64,000 bases of DNA from Paenibacillus sp. JZ16 (GCF_015326965.1 NZ_CP017659.1:5212001-5276000); one strand, 5' to 3'; positions 52,215 through 62,350 are shown, counted from the stretch's first letter. A program made the numbers and translations. The notes: a model not told the origin generated them from the letters alone.

Positions 52215-52388
52215 AATTGTGAAACAGGAAGCATGCCGAATCTGTATCTATGCCCATCGTAGAGGGGGTGGGCCAGTGTTCAAAGGAATAAAGCATCGGA
52301 AGGAGTTGTGGGTGGCGCTGTCAAGAAGTGATGCCGACGATTCAGTAAAAAGTCATGGAAATTATCAAACGTTAATGCAAACTATCGT

Positions 52389-52414
52389 ACCGTCCCGAAA
52401 GGGGCGGTGCTTTT
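52389..52414 (+). terminator. Small GC-rich hairpin with T-run
   Basis: ACCGTCCC pairs with GGGGCGGT (one G-T) around GAAA, then GCTTTT. It lies between the TraB-like and LacI-type genes, in a 290-bp stretch with no convincing gene. Confidence 0.45.
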
Positions 52415-52505
52415 GTTAAATTAGCTTCGCGGCCAGGCCCCGTACATGTATACTAGTGTTAAGTTTTGTAAACGTACGGAAAATATGCCGCAAGGAGTAT
52501 AAACA

Positions 52506-53513
52506 ATGAAGGTTAGTATATTTGACGTAGCAAAAAAATCAGGACTGTCCGTCGTGACCGTTTCACGTGTCTTAAATGGTGCTGAATCCGTTCGAGAGAA
52601 GAACAGACTAAAGGTTCTGGAAGCCATCAAGGAGCTTGATTACCGTCCCAATGCCGCTGCCCGGAGTTTAGCACGGGGTAAGACAGGAATCGTTGGGTTG
52701 ATCGTAACTACCCTTCAGGACTCTTTCTTCGACGCTGTGGTCAAGGAGCTGAATGAGGTGCTGGCACTGCACGGTTATTTCCTGGCCATTTCGGTCTCTA
52801 CGGGTATAGGCTCCGACGAGGCCCATTATCTGATTCAGGAAGACCGCGTGGACGGACTGATTCTGCTCTCGCCGCTAGAAGAAGACAACTATATCGTGGA
52901 AATGAAACGCCGAAATATCCCTTATGTCCTGATAGACAACCAGAAGCCGGATAATGACGCTTATTCCGTCACCATAGACAACTACAAAGGCGGCTATACC
53001 GCAACGAAGCACCTGCTCGATCTCGGCCATACCTCCATTGCGCATATCAGCGGGCAGGATATGTTCCGCAGCACGAGGGAACGTCGCAGCGGCTTTCTGC
53101 AGGCGCTTGAGGAAAAGCGCCTGGCGCCGTTCGAAATGATTACGGGCGATTTCGAAATCGACTTTGGCTACGATGTCTGTCGCAAATGGCTGCGGGAAGG
53201 ACGACTTCCTACCGCCGTATTCGCAGGCGATGACAATATCGCGCTCGGGGTCCTGAACGCTCTTTTGGAAGAAGGCATCCGGGTTCCGGAACAGGTAGCC
53301 ATTGTCGGCTATGACGATCAGTATATCTCATCCAAGCTGCGCCCCCATTTGACAACGGTCCGGCAGCCTGCTGACCGGATTGGGCTTGCCGCAGCGGATA
53401 TGCTGCTGAAGCGCATGGATGGAACGATGGAACGCGGGGGCAATGTTCGAATTGACCCTGAGCTCATCGTGAGAGACTCTACGGTTAGACCTGTGCAAGA
53501 CACGCCTGAATAA
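52506..53513 (+). CDS. LacI-family transcriptional regulator
   Basis: Three hundred and thirty-five residues: the N-terminal LacI helix-turn-helix (IFDVAKKSGLSVVTVSRVLNG) and hinge (YRPNAAARSLARGKT), then a periplasmic-binding-protein-like effector domain (about 60-330). It senses an unknown sugar-like ligand. GCAAGGAG lies about 7 nt before the ATG. No sugar genes are adjacent, so its targets lie elsewhere. It could be a CcpA-like or local regulator; a short-range call is not possible. Confidence 0.92.
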   Translation: MKVSIFDVAKKSGLSVVTVSRVLNGAESVREKNRLKVLEAIKELDYRPNAAARSLARGKTGIVGLIVTTLQDSFFDAVVKELNEVLALHGYFLAISVSTGIGSDEAHYLIQEDRVDGLILLSPLEEDNYIVEMKRRNIPYVLIDNQKPDNDAYSVTIDNYKGGYTATKHLLDLGHTSIAHISGQDMFRSTRERRSGFLQALEEKRLAPFEMITGDFEIDFGYDVCRKWLREGRLPTAVFAGDDNIALGVLNALLEEGIRVPEQVAIVGYDDQYISSKLRPHLTTVRQPADRIGLAAADMLLKRMDGTMERGGNVRIDPELIVRDSTVRPVQDTPE

Positions 53514-53554
53514 ACAGTAATACATCCTTATATAGGAATAACGAAGAGTGCCTG

Positions 53555-53585
53555 GTCCCCGAATTAACGGGGACTTTTCTTTTTT
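53555..53585 (+). terminator. Terminator after the LacI-family gene
   Basis: GTCCCCG pairs with CGGGGAC around AATTAA, then TTTTCTTTTTT. Confidence 0.88.
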
Positions 53586-53777
53586 ATCGACTGTATAAAT
53601 AGATGAGCATGAATGGTTGACGACAAACCATAATGCATTCGTAAGCCGTCGGCCCGCTTATGCCCCAGCAGCTTCAAATACCATACATCGGTTAATAGAA
53701 CAATGACTCGATAGAGTGATTTTCTTGATTTTCACCGAGTTGTCGGAAAGATTCGATTGTTTATTGAACGAGAGGCT

Positions 53778-53812
53778 TTCGTGATTCATTTGTGATATTC
53801 CTTCGTTATAAT
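53778..53812 (+). promoter_or_regulatory. cyd promoter with phased GTGAT repeats
   Basis: TATAAT at 53807-53812 is the -10. The -35 position reads ATTCAT, a poor match. TTCGTGAT and TTTGTGAT, 11 bp apart (GTGAT at 53781 and 53792), cover that position, suggesting an activator such as ResD. The leader is about 75 nt. Confidence 0.45.
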
Positions 53813-53893
53813 AACGTTTAAATATCGGGTATGTACTTATTAGGGTTAATCCCGACAAACGAATGAACAGGGTTTAAAAGGAGGCAGGATCTC

Positions 53894-55252
53894 GTGGTTA
53901 TAGATACGGTGCTGTGGAGCAAATGGCTGACGGGGCTAACCTTGGCGTTTCATGTCATTTTTGCCACGGTCGGCGTCGGTGTTCCGTTAATGATTGCCAT
54001 TGCGGAGTTCGTTGGTATACGTAAGAAGGATCCTCATTACATGCTCATGGCCAAAAGGTGGACACGAGGATTCGTGATTTCGGTGGCGGTTGGTGTAGTG
54101 ACTGGAACAGCGATTTCCCTGCTGCTTGCGCTTGTATGGCCGAACTTTATGCAAGTGGCGGGGAATGTCATCGCGCTTCCGTTATTTATGGAGGTTTTTG
54201 CATTCTTTTTTGAAGCCATATTCCTGGGGATTTATATGTACACCTGGGATCGGTTCCGCAATCCGTATGCGCATTGGCTGCTGACGATTCCGATTGTTGC
54301 CGGGGCAGGCATGTCCGCAATTTTTATTACGACGGTGAACGGATTCATGAATCAGCCTGGAGGCTTTGTCATGGAGGCAGGCCACTTTACGGCGGTTAAC
54401 CCGCTGCAAGCGATGATGAATACGGCGACGCCTTCAAAAGTATTCCATGTACTAACCTCGGCCTATTTAACGGGCGCTGCCCTGCTGGCGGGTATCGCAG
54501 CCTACGTTATTCTGAGAAAAGGGGCCTCGGCATATTACAAAAAAGCATTGAAACTTATGATGGGGGTTGTTCTGGTGTTCAGCGTGCTGACAACCTTAGC
54601 CGGGGATATGTCGGCCAAGTTTCTGGCAGAACATCAGCCGGAGAAGCTGGCCGCCGCAGAATGGCATTTTGAAACGGAAAGCGGTGCAGATCTGATATTA
54701 TTGGGCTGGCTTAATGCGGAGCAGAAGGTCATGGGAGCCATTCATATTCCGAAAGCGCTCAGCTTCCTGGCCTTTGGAGACTTTGATGCCGAGGTAAAAG
54801 GGCTGGAGGAGTTTCCGCTGGATGAAAGACCGCCGCTGCTTGTCCACTATTTGTTTGATTTCATGGCCGGGATCGGTTTTGTTCTGTTGGCCGTTGCGTT
54901 CCTGTATTTCCTGTTTTTGTTCTGGAAGAGACGCAATGAGCTCAACAAGTGGCTGCTTCGGGTCATTGTTTTTAGTGCACCCCTTGCATTTTTGGGCGTT
55001 GAAATGGGCTGGTTCTATGCGGAGCTCGGGCGGCAGCCGTGGATAATCCGCGGATATATGCGCGTAGAGGAGGCAGCTACGACTTCACCGAATGTGAGAA
55101 TTCTCTTTTTCCTCTTCCTGCTGCTGTATATTGTGCTGGGGACCATGTGTGTCTTTGTACTGAGACGGTTGTTCCGTAATAAACCGGCGGAAGCCGAGCT
55201 GGACGAGATTGTGAAAGAGAAACACTCCACGGGAAAGGGTGAGCCGGTATGA
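53894..55252 (+). CDS. cydA: Cytochrome bd ubiquinol/menaquinol oxidase subunit I
   Basis: Four hundred and fifty-two residues with about nine membrane helices. It oxidises quinol and reduces oxygen with high affinity without pumping protons. The haem ligand H20 lies in LAFHVIFATVGVG, and the GRQPW motif in ELGRQPWIIRGYMR. The Q-loop is the short form usual in Gram-positives. GTG start with AAGGAGG 9 nt upstream. It overlaps cydB by 4 nt (ATGA). Confidence 0.96.
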   Translation: MVIDTVLWSKWLTGLTLAFHVIFATVGVGVPLMIAIAEFVGIRKKDPHYMLMAKRWTRGFVISVAVGVVTGTAISLLLALVWPNFMQVAGNVIALPLFMEVFAFFFEAIFLGIYMYTWDRFRNPYAHWLLTIPIVAGAGMSAIFITTVNGFMNQPGGFVMEAGHFTAVNPLQAMMNTATPSKVFHVLTSAYLTGAALLAGIAAYVILRKGASAYYKKALKLMMGVVLVFSVLTTLAGDMSAKFLAEHQPEKLAAAEWHFETESGADLILLGWLNAEQKVMGAIHIPKALSFLAFGDFDAEVKGLEEFPLDERPPLLVHYLFDFMAGIGFVLLAVAFLYFLFLFWKRRNELNKWLLRVIVFSAPLAFLGVEMGWFYAELGRQPWIIRGYMRVEEAATTSPNVRILFFLFLLLYIVLGTMCVFVLRRLFRNKPAEAELDEIVKEKHSTGKGEPV

Positions 55253-56265
55253 TCGATTACGAGTTGATAGGCATCTCCGTCCTTTGGCTGTTTTTATACG
55301 GCTATTTAATTATAGCCTCCATTGATTTCGGCGCTGGTTTTTTTGCCTTCTATGCCCGTTTGACGAAGCAGGACCACCTGATCAATCGATTGATATCCCG
55401 TTATTTATCGCCGGTCTGGGAAATTACCAATGTGTTTTTTGTCTTTTTCTTTATCGGCATCGTCGGGTTTTTCCCGGACACGGCCTATTATTATGGCTCT
55501 GCGCTGCTTATACCGGGAAGCATCGCCATTATTCTGCTGGCAATCCGCGGCTCCTTTTATGCGTTTGAAAATTACGGCTCCAAAGAAAACATCGTGTATC
55601 TGTTTTTATACGGGGCCACAGGTTTGCTGATTCCGGCTTCCTTGTCGGTCGCATTAACGCTATCCGAAGGCGGTTTTATTGTGGATAGAGGCGGGGCTGT
55701 TTCTTTGGAATATTGGACGCTCATAACCAGTCCGTTGTCGTGGAGCATCGTTGCATTGGCCATCGTATCGGTGCTGTTCATAAGCGGATCGTTCCTGGCC
55801 TTTTACGCCTCACGGGCGGACGATCAGCCAGCGCTAAAGCTGGTGCGCACATATGCCCTGTTTTGGAGTACGCCAACCATTATTGCCGCGCTCACGGCAT
55901 TTATTTTCCTCAGTCAGCATAATGAGCGGCATTTTCAAAACATGATGGATTTATGGTGGCTGCTGGCGCTTTCCGTCGGTTTTTTCATGGCAGCCATATG
56001 GCTGCTGTACAAAGGACGCCGCTACGGACTGGCTTTTATTTGTGTCATGCTGCAATTCTTCTGTGCATTTTTTGCATACGGCATCGGGCAGTATCCTTAT
56101 ATTCTGGATCCGTACATTACCATTCAGAGCGGGGCCACGCATGAGTCGATGGGCGCTGCGCTTGTGGCAGCCTTTATCGGCGGCCTATGCCTGCTGATTC
56201 CGTCCCTTATACTAGTCTTCAAGCTCTTTCTGTTTGATGCGGATTATGTAAAAGGCAAAAAATAA
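55249..56265 (+). CDS. cydB: Cytochrome bd oxidase subunit II
   Basis: Three hundred and thirty-eight residues with eight to nine membrane helices, starting LWLFLYGYLIIASIDFGAGF, the family signature. It stabilises the haems of CydA. It is coupled to cydA by a 4-nt overlap. The cydD gene follows after 65 bp. Confidence 0.95.
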   Translation: MIDYELIGISVLWLFLYGYLIIASIDFGAGFFAFYARLTKQDHLINRLISRYLSPVWEITNVFFVFFFIGIVGFFPDTAYYYGSALLIPGSIAIILLAIRGSFYAFENYGSKENIVYLFLYGATGLLIPASLSVALTLSEGGFIVDRGGAVSLEYWTLITSPLSWSIVALAIVSVLFISGSFLAFYASRADDQPALKLVRTYALFWSTPTIIAALTAFIFLSQHNERHFQNMMDLWWLLALSVGFFMAAIWLLYKGRRYGLAFICVMLQFFCAFFAYGIGQYPYILDPYITIQSGATHESMGAALVAAFIGGLCLLIPSLILVFKLFLFDADYVKGKK

Positions 56266-56330
56266 TCGGGGCTTGGGTATCTTCATGTAAGGGTACTTGC
56301 ATCGGTTTAGTATAAAGGAGGGGAGTTTAT

Positions 56331-58151
56331 TTGAAGGGGAAAACCAGTCTGCTGTCCCAGCAAATGTCTGCACAAAGGAAACGGTTGATACTCTTGGGGT
56401 TCATGTCGCTTGCGCTCGGTGCTGCCATGACAGGCCAGGCCGCACTGCTCGCCGAAGCGGTTCAGCGGATTTTTGTGCAGCGGGCTTCCTTTTCGTCGGT
56501 AGCTGCCATACTTGGCGCATTGCTGGCCGTGATGGCTGCGCGGACGCTGCTGTCTTATGGAAACGGGATCATCGGCTTGCACATGGCTGCCAGCGCTAAG
56601 ACGGAGATGCGAGCAGCGGTGCTGCAAAAGCTGGCTAACGCTTCCGTAGCTTCAACGCTTCGTGGACAAACGGGCGGAAAAGTCAGTGTAGCACTGGATG
56701 CCGTGGACGAGGCGGACAGTTATTTCAGCCAATATATGCCGCGTATGATAGAAGCCGCCATCATTCCTGTCCTGATTCTGGTCATTGTTTTTACGGAGCA
56801 TATGAATTCCGGCTTGATTATGCTGGTTACCGCTCCCTTTATCCCGTTATTTATGGTGCTTGTGGGTCTGAAAACGAAAAACAAATCAGAGGAGAAATTC
56901 GCACAGCTGGCCGAGTTTTCCGGTACGTTTCTCGACTCTCTTCAAGGGCTGGTTTCGCTCAAGCTGTTTGGACGGACGAATCATCAGCAGCAGGAGATTG
57001 AACGCAGCAGCCTTGGCTACCGGGATGCAACGATGGGCATTTTACGGATTGCGTTTACCAACACCTTCATGCTGGAATCCATCGTCATGCTTAGCATTGG
57101 CGTTGTCGCGCTTGAGCTGGCGCTGCAGCTGCTGGTTTTCAAGTCGCTTTCCTTCCACACCGCCTTTTTGATTCTGCTGCTGGTGCCCGAGTTTTACAGC
57201 CTGTTAAAAAACACCGGAACTGCCTTTCACAGCGGTCGTACCAGCATGGGGGCTGTCCGAAAAGTAGAGGAGATGCTTACGGAAACAAGGGAAGCAGGAG
57301 CAGTGACAGATCGGAAAGAGGAGGCCGGGAAAAAGGACAAAACACACCAGGTCGATCCGATGGATATGACGGATAAGTCTGGGACAGCCGATTTAGGTTT
57401 GATTCGGATGCCGCCGACCATCGAACTGAGGGATGTCCGGTTTCGGTATGGGACGGATTCGTTCGAGCTTGCTGCCGGCTCCATGTCGTTTGGGCCAGGG
57501 GAGCAAATCGCCATCGTCGGTAAAAGCGGATCCGGCAAAACCACTTTGCTGCATCTCATTGCAGGGCTGCTTGCGCCAACGTCGGGAGAAGTGCTGGTGA
57601 ACGGACGTCCGCTTGCGCATTACGATGAGGCTTCATGGTTTGAACATGTCAGCTACATTACCCAGCATCCGTATATTTTTGCCGGCACGTTTGCCGACAA
57701 TATTGCGATTGGCGCGGGCAGGGACGTCACCAGGGAAGAAGTCGTGCAGGCGGCGGAGGCCGCCGGACTTGCTGCGGTTGCAGCCGCGTTGGAGCAGGGC
57801 TATGACACCTTTGTCGGCGAAGGAGGCCGGGGATTGTCAGGCGGAGAGAAGCAAAGGCTGGCGCTGGCCCGTGCTTTTTTGAAGCGGCCTTCTGTTATAT
57901 TGTTTGATGAGCCCACCGTCGGATTGGACCTGCACACCGAACGTGTTCTGCAGCGGTCCATTGCCGAGCTTGCAAGCAAGGCGACCATGATTACTGTGGC
58001 GCACCGCTTGTACACGATACGGCATGCCGACCGGATATTGTTTATGGACAACGGAGCGCTGCTGGACAGCGGGCGCCACGATGAGCTGCTAGCGCGTCTG
58101 CCCCAATATGCTGACCTGGTGGATGCGCAGCGGAAAGGGGGACTCGCATGA
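56331..58151 (+). CDS. cydD: ABC exporter CydD (cytochrome bd assembly)
   Basis: Six hundred and six residues: six membrane helices, then an ATPase domain with Walker A GKSGSGKTT, signature LSGGEKQRLALARAF and Walker B VILFDEPTVGLD. With CydC it exports thiol reductants (cysteine or glutathione in Escherichia coli) or haem needed for cytochrome bd assembly. A charged insert of about 45 residues (about 320-365, many Lys, Asp and Glu) lengthens the linker before the ATPase. TTG start with AAGGAGGGG before it. It overlaps cydC by 4 nt. Confidence 0.93.
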   Translation: MKGKTSLLSQQMSAQRKRLILLGFMSLALGAAMTGQAALLAEAVQRIFVQRASFSSVAAILGALLAVMAARTLLSYGNGIIGLHMAASAKTEMRAAVLQKLANASVASTLRGQTGGKVSVALDAVDEADSYFSQYMPRMIEAAIIPVLILVIVFTEHMNSGLIMLVTAPFIPLFMVLVGLKTKNKSEEKFAQLAEFSGTFLDSLQGLVSLKLFGRTNHQQQEIERSSLGYRDATMGILRIAFTNTFMLESIVMLSIGVVALELALQLLVFKSLSFHTAFLILLLVPEFYSLLKNTGTAFHSGRTSMGAVRKVEEMLTETREAGAVTDRKEEAGKKDKTHQVDPMDMTDKSGTADLGLIRMPPTIELRDVRFRYGTDSFELAAGSMSFGPGEQIAIVGKSGSGKTTLLHLIAGLLAPTSGEVLVNGRPLAHYDEASWFEHVSYITQHPYIFAGTFADNIAIGAGRDVTREEVVQAAEAAGLAAVAAALEQGYDTFVGEGGRGLSGGEKQRLALARAFLKRPSVILFDEPTVGLDLHTERVLQRSIAELASKATMITVAHRLYTIRHADRILFMDNGALLDSGRHDELLARLPQYADLVDAQRKGGLA

Positions 58152-59872
58152 ATGAGCTGGCTATTTTAACCAAGGCGATGATTCAGGAACGGAAGGATAT
58201 TGCCATCGCCATCCTCGGAGGATTCGTTGCCGGCATTGCAGGTGTATGCCTTTTTGCCGCAAGCGGGTATGTGATCTCCCAGACTGTATTTGCTCCGCCG
58301 CTTTATACCTTGATTGTGCTGACGTCCCTGGTAAAAATACTGGGTCTGCTGCGGGCGGCAAGCCGCTACGCGGAACGCTTGTATTCCCATCGGGCGACAT
58401 TCTCTCTGCTCAGCCGTTTGCGGACATCCTTTTTTGCCAAGCTGGTTCCTTTGACGCCGGGGATATTGGGTAAAAAGCGGAGCGGAGAGCTGCTCGCACG
58501 GATCGTTGGGGATGTGGAGAGTTTACAGCATTACTTTTTGCGCGTCGCCTATCCGCCTGTCATTGTTGTTATGGTGTTTCTGGCTACGGTTTTGTTTACT
58601 TCCGCCTTTTCATTCTGGATTGCTTGTTTATTTGTGCTGGGGATGCTGGCAACGGCTTTTGTGGTTCCAGGACTTGTTCTCCTTGGACAGAGAAGGATAC
58701 ATGGCCGCGTGCGCCAAGAACGAGCGGCGCTTTCCACAGAAGTGACCGAGCTGCTATACGGGTTCCGGGATTTGAAAGTATACGGACAAATGAAAAAGCG
58801 GGAGCGGCAGCTGCAGCGTACCTCCGCCGCATTGGCAGCGGAACAGCAAGCGGCAGCCCGGCATTTGCTGCGCGGGCAATCGCTGCATGTTTTTGTAACG
58901 TATCTGATTTCATGGGGCGTGCTGATTCTTGGCGCCTACTTAATAATGGATGGCTCGCTTGCCGGCGTATTTCTAGCCATGCTGGTCATGGCTTCGCTTA
59001 CGGTGTTTGAAGAAGCTGCGCCAATGGCCACACTGCCTGCTTATAAGCTGGATAGCGAACATGCGGCAGCTCGGCTTGCGGAAACGGTTCACGCCCTAGA
59101 TAAGCAGCCGCCGCAGCCAAGCGGTGTCCTGCCTATCGAGAAAGCCGTTTCCATTGAGCTGAGCGGTGTTTCCTTTCAATATGAAGATGAATGGCGCCCA
59201 GCGCTGAAAGACATAACCCTCTACTTACCACCGGGATCTAAAACGGCCATTGTCGGTCCGAGCGGATCAGGGAAAACCACCCTCATCGAATTGCTGCTCA
59301 AGCTGCGCACGCCGACAGACGGTCAGATTCGTTTAAATGATACTTCGGTTATGGAACTGGATGAAGCGAGCATTTGGCAAGCCTCAAAGGTTGTGCTGCA
59401 GCACAGTCATTTCTTTCGGGGCACCATTCGGGACAACCTGCTGCTGAACGAGGAACATCATTCCGATCAAGCGTTGTCGGATATACTGGATAAAGTGCAG
59501 CTGCCGAATAAGTCCCTGGACGATAGGATGTATGAAAAGGGGGAGAACTTATCGGAGGGAGAGAAGCAGCGCTTAGCCTTGGCCCGGGCGATGCTACGAG
59601 AAGGACGGTTATGGCTGCTGGACGAACCGACGTCTTCACTGGATTACGTTACGGAGCAGCGTGTTTTTCGGCATCTGCTGGCGCAAGCGGCTAACGATAC
59701 GCTTGTTCTGATTTGCCATCGGCTGACCGGCTTGGAAGAGATGGACCGGATTCTGGTCATGGACCAAGGCAGGGTTATTGAAGCGGGCACGTATTCAGAG
59801 CTGATGGAGCAGCAGGGATATTTTTATGAAATGAAACAAATTGAGCTGCAAATGATCGGCGAAGACGGATAA
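58148..59872 (+). CDS. cydC: ABC exporter CydC (cytochrome bd assembly)
   Basis: Five hundred and seventy-four residues, six membrane helices and an ATPase with Walker A GPSGSGKTT, signature LSEGEKQRLALARAM and Walker B LWLLDEPTSSLD. It is the second half of the heterodimer with CydD. The ATG overlaps the cydD stop (ATGA). Last gene of the cyd operon. Confidence 0.93.
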   Translation: MNELAILTKAMIQERKDIAIAILGGFVAGIAGVCLFAASGYVISQTVFAPPLYTLIVLTSLVKILGLLRAASRYAERLYSHRATFSLLSRLRTSFFAKLVPLTPGILGKKRSGELLARIVGDVESLQHYFLRVAYPPVIVVMVFLATVLFTSAFSFWIACLFVLGMLATAFVVPGLVLLGQRRIHGRVRQERAALSTEVTELLYGFRDLKVYGQMKKRERQLQRTSAALAAEQQAAARHLLRGQSLHVFVTYLISWGVLILGAYLIMDGSLAGVFLAMLVMASLTVFEEAAPMATLPAYKLDSEHAAARLAETVHALDKQPPQPSGVLPIEKAVSIELSGVSFQYEDEWRPALKDITLYLPPGSKTAIVGPSGSGKTTLIELLLKLRTPTDGQIRLNDTSVMELDEASIWQASKVVLQHSHFFRGTIRDNLLLNEEHHSDQALSDILDKVQLPNKSLDDRMYEKGENLSEGEKQRLALARAMLREGRLWLLDEPTSSLDYVTEQRVFRHLLAQAANDTLVLICHRLTGLEEMDRILVMDQGRVIEAGTYSELMEQQGYFYEMKQIELQMIGEDG

Positions 59873-59956
59873 AACGAATGTGTTCGCTGGAAACGCTCGT
59901 CAGGTCATGACTGGGAGATTGCGCAGCAATTCACTTAGAGATCATGTTTGCTCATT

Positions 59957-59974
59957 CAACTCCCTGACGAGTTG
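59957..59974. terminator. Weak hairpin between convergent cydC and TauE-like genes
   Basis: CAACTC pairs with GAGTTG around CCTGAC. There is no U-run. CCTGACGAG here also pairs with CTCGTCAGG at 59896-59904. Confidence 0.3.
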
Positions 59975-59982
59975 GGCAAACT

Positions 59983-60750
59983 CTACAGCAATAGAATGGC
60001 GGCACCGATCATGGGGGTGAGGACCATGCAGGTTTTCAGCCAGACAACGGGTACCCGCTTCGTAAACTTTGCCCCCACATACGAGCCGGACATCGTACCG
60101 ATCACAACAGCGGCGAGCAGTTGAACATCCAGGTACCCGATCGAGAAGTACCCGGCTCCTCCTGCCAGTGCGATTGGCATAATGACCAGCATGGTCGTGC
60201 CGGCGGCAACACGCATCGACATGCCGAGAATCAGCATAAGCCCTAACTGGATGAACGGGGTGGAGCCGATTCCGAACAGCCCCGATAAGGCGCCGGTTAT
60301 GAGTCCGATTAGCAGTGCCTGCAGCCAGTATCGGAAGTCATGGATGCCGGGTGTCACAGAGTCCCCGGAAGTCTTCGATCGACGTGAAACGTACAGCATC
60401 CTGAACCATAAGGCTAGTCCAGAGGCGAACAGCATACCGGATGTCATGAAGCCCAGCTTATCCTCGGGAATAAGCGAGGACCAGCCCGAGCTGACCCATG
60501 CCCCTGCCGCACCGGCCAAGCCGACGACGCCCCCTGTCTTCAGTGCCATGTTCCCTTCCCGGTAATGGCTGACAGAACCGGAAAGCGACGAGAAGAACAT
60601 CGCCGCCAGTGCGGTACCCAGCGCGGTATGAATGGGATAACCGAATACGACGGTTAGGATGGATATAATGAAACCTGAGCCGCCTGCACCCACAAAACCG
60701 AGAAGGAGTCCGAGCAGCACCATAACGAGGGCGATATCGACCAACTGCAT
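59983..60750 (-). CDS. TauE/SafE-family anion exporter
   Basis: Two hundred and fifty-five residues with about eight membrane helices; GLLLGFVGAGGSGFI at the start and GLFGIGSTPFIQLGLML in the second half are the paired family motifs. The family moves sulfite, sulfoacetate or other anions; the substrate here is open. ATG 60750 shares one base with the carboxylesterase stop (TGATG), with GGAGG 8 nt upstream, so the two are coupled. A longer start at 60765 lacks a spaced ribosome site. Confidence 0.88.
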   Translation of the reverse strand: MQLVDIALVMVLLGLLLGFVGAGGSGFIISILTVVFGYPIHTALGTALAAMFFSSLSGSVSHYREGNMALKTGGVVGLAGAAGAWVSSGWSSLIPEDKLGFMTSGMLFASGLALWFRMLYVSRRSKTSGDSVTPGIHDFRYWLQALLIGLITGALSGLFGIGSTPFIQLGLMLILGMSMRVAAGTTMLVIMPIALAGGAGYFSIGYLDVQLLAAVVIGTMSGSYVGAKFTKRVPVVWLKTCMVLTPMIGAAILLL

Positions 60751-62225
60751 CAGACCATCCTCCAAACCTGATGAGGAACGCCGATCCCGGCCGGAACCGG
60801 CAGGTCATCGCGAACGCAGCTAATCTTGTCCAGAACCATGGTGGCGTGTCCGCTTCCATAGACGGGCCAAGCCGGCAGCGCATGGATATTCGGATCTCCG
60901 CTTTGTATAAATGCAACCCATGCTTCCCGCATGGCGGTTGCCAGTGCATAACTCTCAGCTGCTACAGCATATGGATCCTCATTGCTGGACATTTCGGACA
61001 TGGGATTGCGGATTAACTGAGCATGGATGAGACTGCCTTCATAACCGTGTATCGCGCCGAGCGTGCCGCCGCATTGAAGCCGATACATCCATACCGATGT
61101 TCCGGACGATGCCACGGCTTCTGCGAACTGCATCGCTCCAATCGTATATAGATGCTCGGTTAACGTTTTGTTCCAGGCATCACTCGATGACATCGATTGG
61201 TTATAGCGACCATAAGCATCCCACGCGACAGCTGCATTCGCTCCGAAGAATCGTTCAAGCGTCTCGAAGGCCGGTGATTGAAGCACGGGATCATCCTGAA
61301 TGAAGATGGCTGCTTCATCCTCATTCGTGCCGATCAGCAGCGGCGGCAGACCGATGCTGCCGGTTAGGCTCCCCAGGGGATCAACGGGGATAACATGGCC
61401 ATCGGATACCGGGCCGAACATATGCAGGCTGCGCGAGGTATTGGAGCCGATCGTTGACTGCGCTTCGATGATTCTCTCCGCAGGAAGTTCAAGCAGCTGA
61501 TGCGCCTGCGCTTGCGATAACCCCAGCTCTTCTAGCAGCCGGAGAGTCGTGACATTGGCGGTTTGGCAATCCCGTATCGACTGCGTTGCGCCGCTTTGGG
61601 CTATAGCCCGTTGAAATAAGCCCTGTGCCGCTTCCATCACGTAAAGTGCGGCCGTGCATTTGGCCCCGGCAGAATTGCCGATGACGGTTACGCGCGACGG
61701 GTCGCCGCCGAAAGCGGTAATATTCAACTGAACCCATTGGAGGGCGGCCGCAATATCCAGCATGCCATTGTTACCGGAGGTTGCATATTCTTTGCCCAGC
61801 AGGTCTCCCAAATACAAGAAACCTAATGCGCCGAGCCGATAATTGATCGATACGTAGACGATTCCATCCTCGGCTGCATAGCGAAATCCGTCGCACTCCG
61901 CTCCATTGCCCGATATGAATCCCCCGCCATGGATATAGACCATGACAGGCTTTAACTTATCGCCTGCGCCTGGTGTCCACACATTCAAGTTTAGGCAATC
62001 TTCGGACTGTACAAGCTTCGGCATGCCGCTTTGCGGATTATGCTTCTGCGGTGCGATAGGTCCGAATGGCTTGCACGGCCTCACGCCCGGCCAGGGTTGC
62101 GGAGGGACCGGAGGCTTGAATCTGCGCTTGCCGACTGGCGGGGCCGCATAGGGGATGCCCCGGAATACATACGCACCGTTTGAATTTTCGCCTTCAACTG
62201 TTCCTGATAATGTCTGTACGATCAA
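60750..62225 (-). CDS. Type-B carboxylesterase, PnbA-like
   Basis: Four hundred and ninety-one residues of the carboxylesterase/cholinesterase family. SEDCLNLNVW near 74-83, the oxyanion motif YIHGGGF near 97-103 and the nucleophile in GNSAGA (S185) are intact; the acid is likely in GTNEDEA and the His in AIHGYEGS. There is no signal peptide, so it hydrolyses esters in the cytosol. It is coupled to the TauE-like gene, perhaps exporting an acid product, and divergent from a LysR regulator. Confidence 0.92.
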   Translation of the reverse strand: MIVQTLSGTVEGENSNGAYVFRGIPYAAPPVGKRRFKPPVPPQPWPGVRPCKPFGPIAPQKHNPQSGMPKLVQSEDCLNLNVWTPGAGDKLKPVMVYIHGGGFISGNGAECDGFRYAAEDGIVYVSINYRLGALGFLYLGDLLGKEYATSGNNGMLDIAAALQWVQLNITAFGGDPSRVTVIGNSAGAKCTAALYVMEAAQGLFQRAIAQSGATQSIRDCQTANVTTLRLLEELGLSQAQAHQLLELPAERIIEAQSTIGSNTSRSLHMFGPVSDGHVIPVDPLGSLTGSIGLPPLLIGTNEDEAAIFIQDDPVLQSPAFETLERFFGANAAVAWDAYGRYNQSMSSSDAWNKTLTEHLYTIGAMQFAEAVASSGTSVWMYRLQCGGTLGAIHGYEGSLIHAQLIRNPMSEMSSNEDPYAVAAESYALATAMREAWVAFIQSGDPNIHALPAWPVYGSGHATMVLDKISCVRDDLPVPAGIGVPHQVWRMV

Positions 62226-62285
62226 GTCGATCGTCTCCTATCCTTACAAGATGAGATTATTATATCTTGTTTGTTTGATGAGCCC

Positions 62286-62307
62286 TAATATATATTTGAA
62301 TATATTA
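62286..62307. promoter_or_regulatory. LysR-type operator candidate
   Basis: TAATATA and TATATTA are perfect inverted 7-mers 8 bp apart in the 125-bp divergent gap. The T-rich dyad fits a LysR recognition site, but AT-richness weakens the case. Confidence 0.4.
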
Positions 62308-62350
62308 ATTATAACTTGGGAGTTATGTATTGTAGAAAGTGGGGATCAGT

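Larger units (their letters stand above)
53514..53893. other. Leader region of cydABDC
   Basis: This 380-bp gap starts with the LacI-gene terminator. The central part shows no gene. Near its 3' end come a GTGAT direct repeat, a TATAAT element and AAGGAGG before cydA. Confidence 0.5.

Noticed and set aside
52183..52419. 78-codon frame between the TraB-like and LacI-type genes
   Set aside because: It begins inside a perfect terminator hairpin and has no ribosome site.
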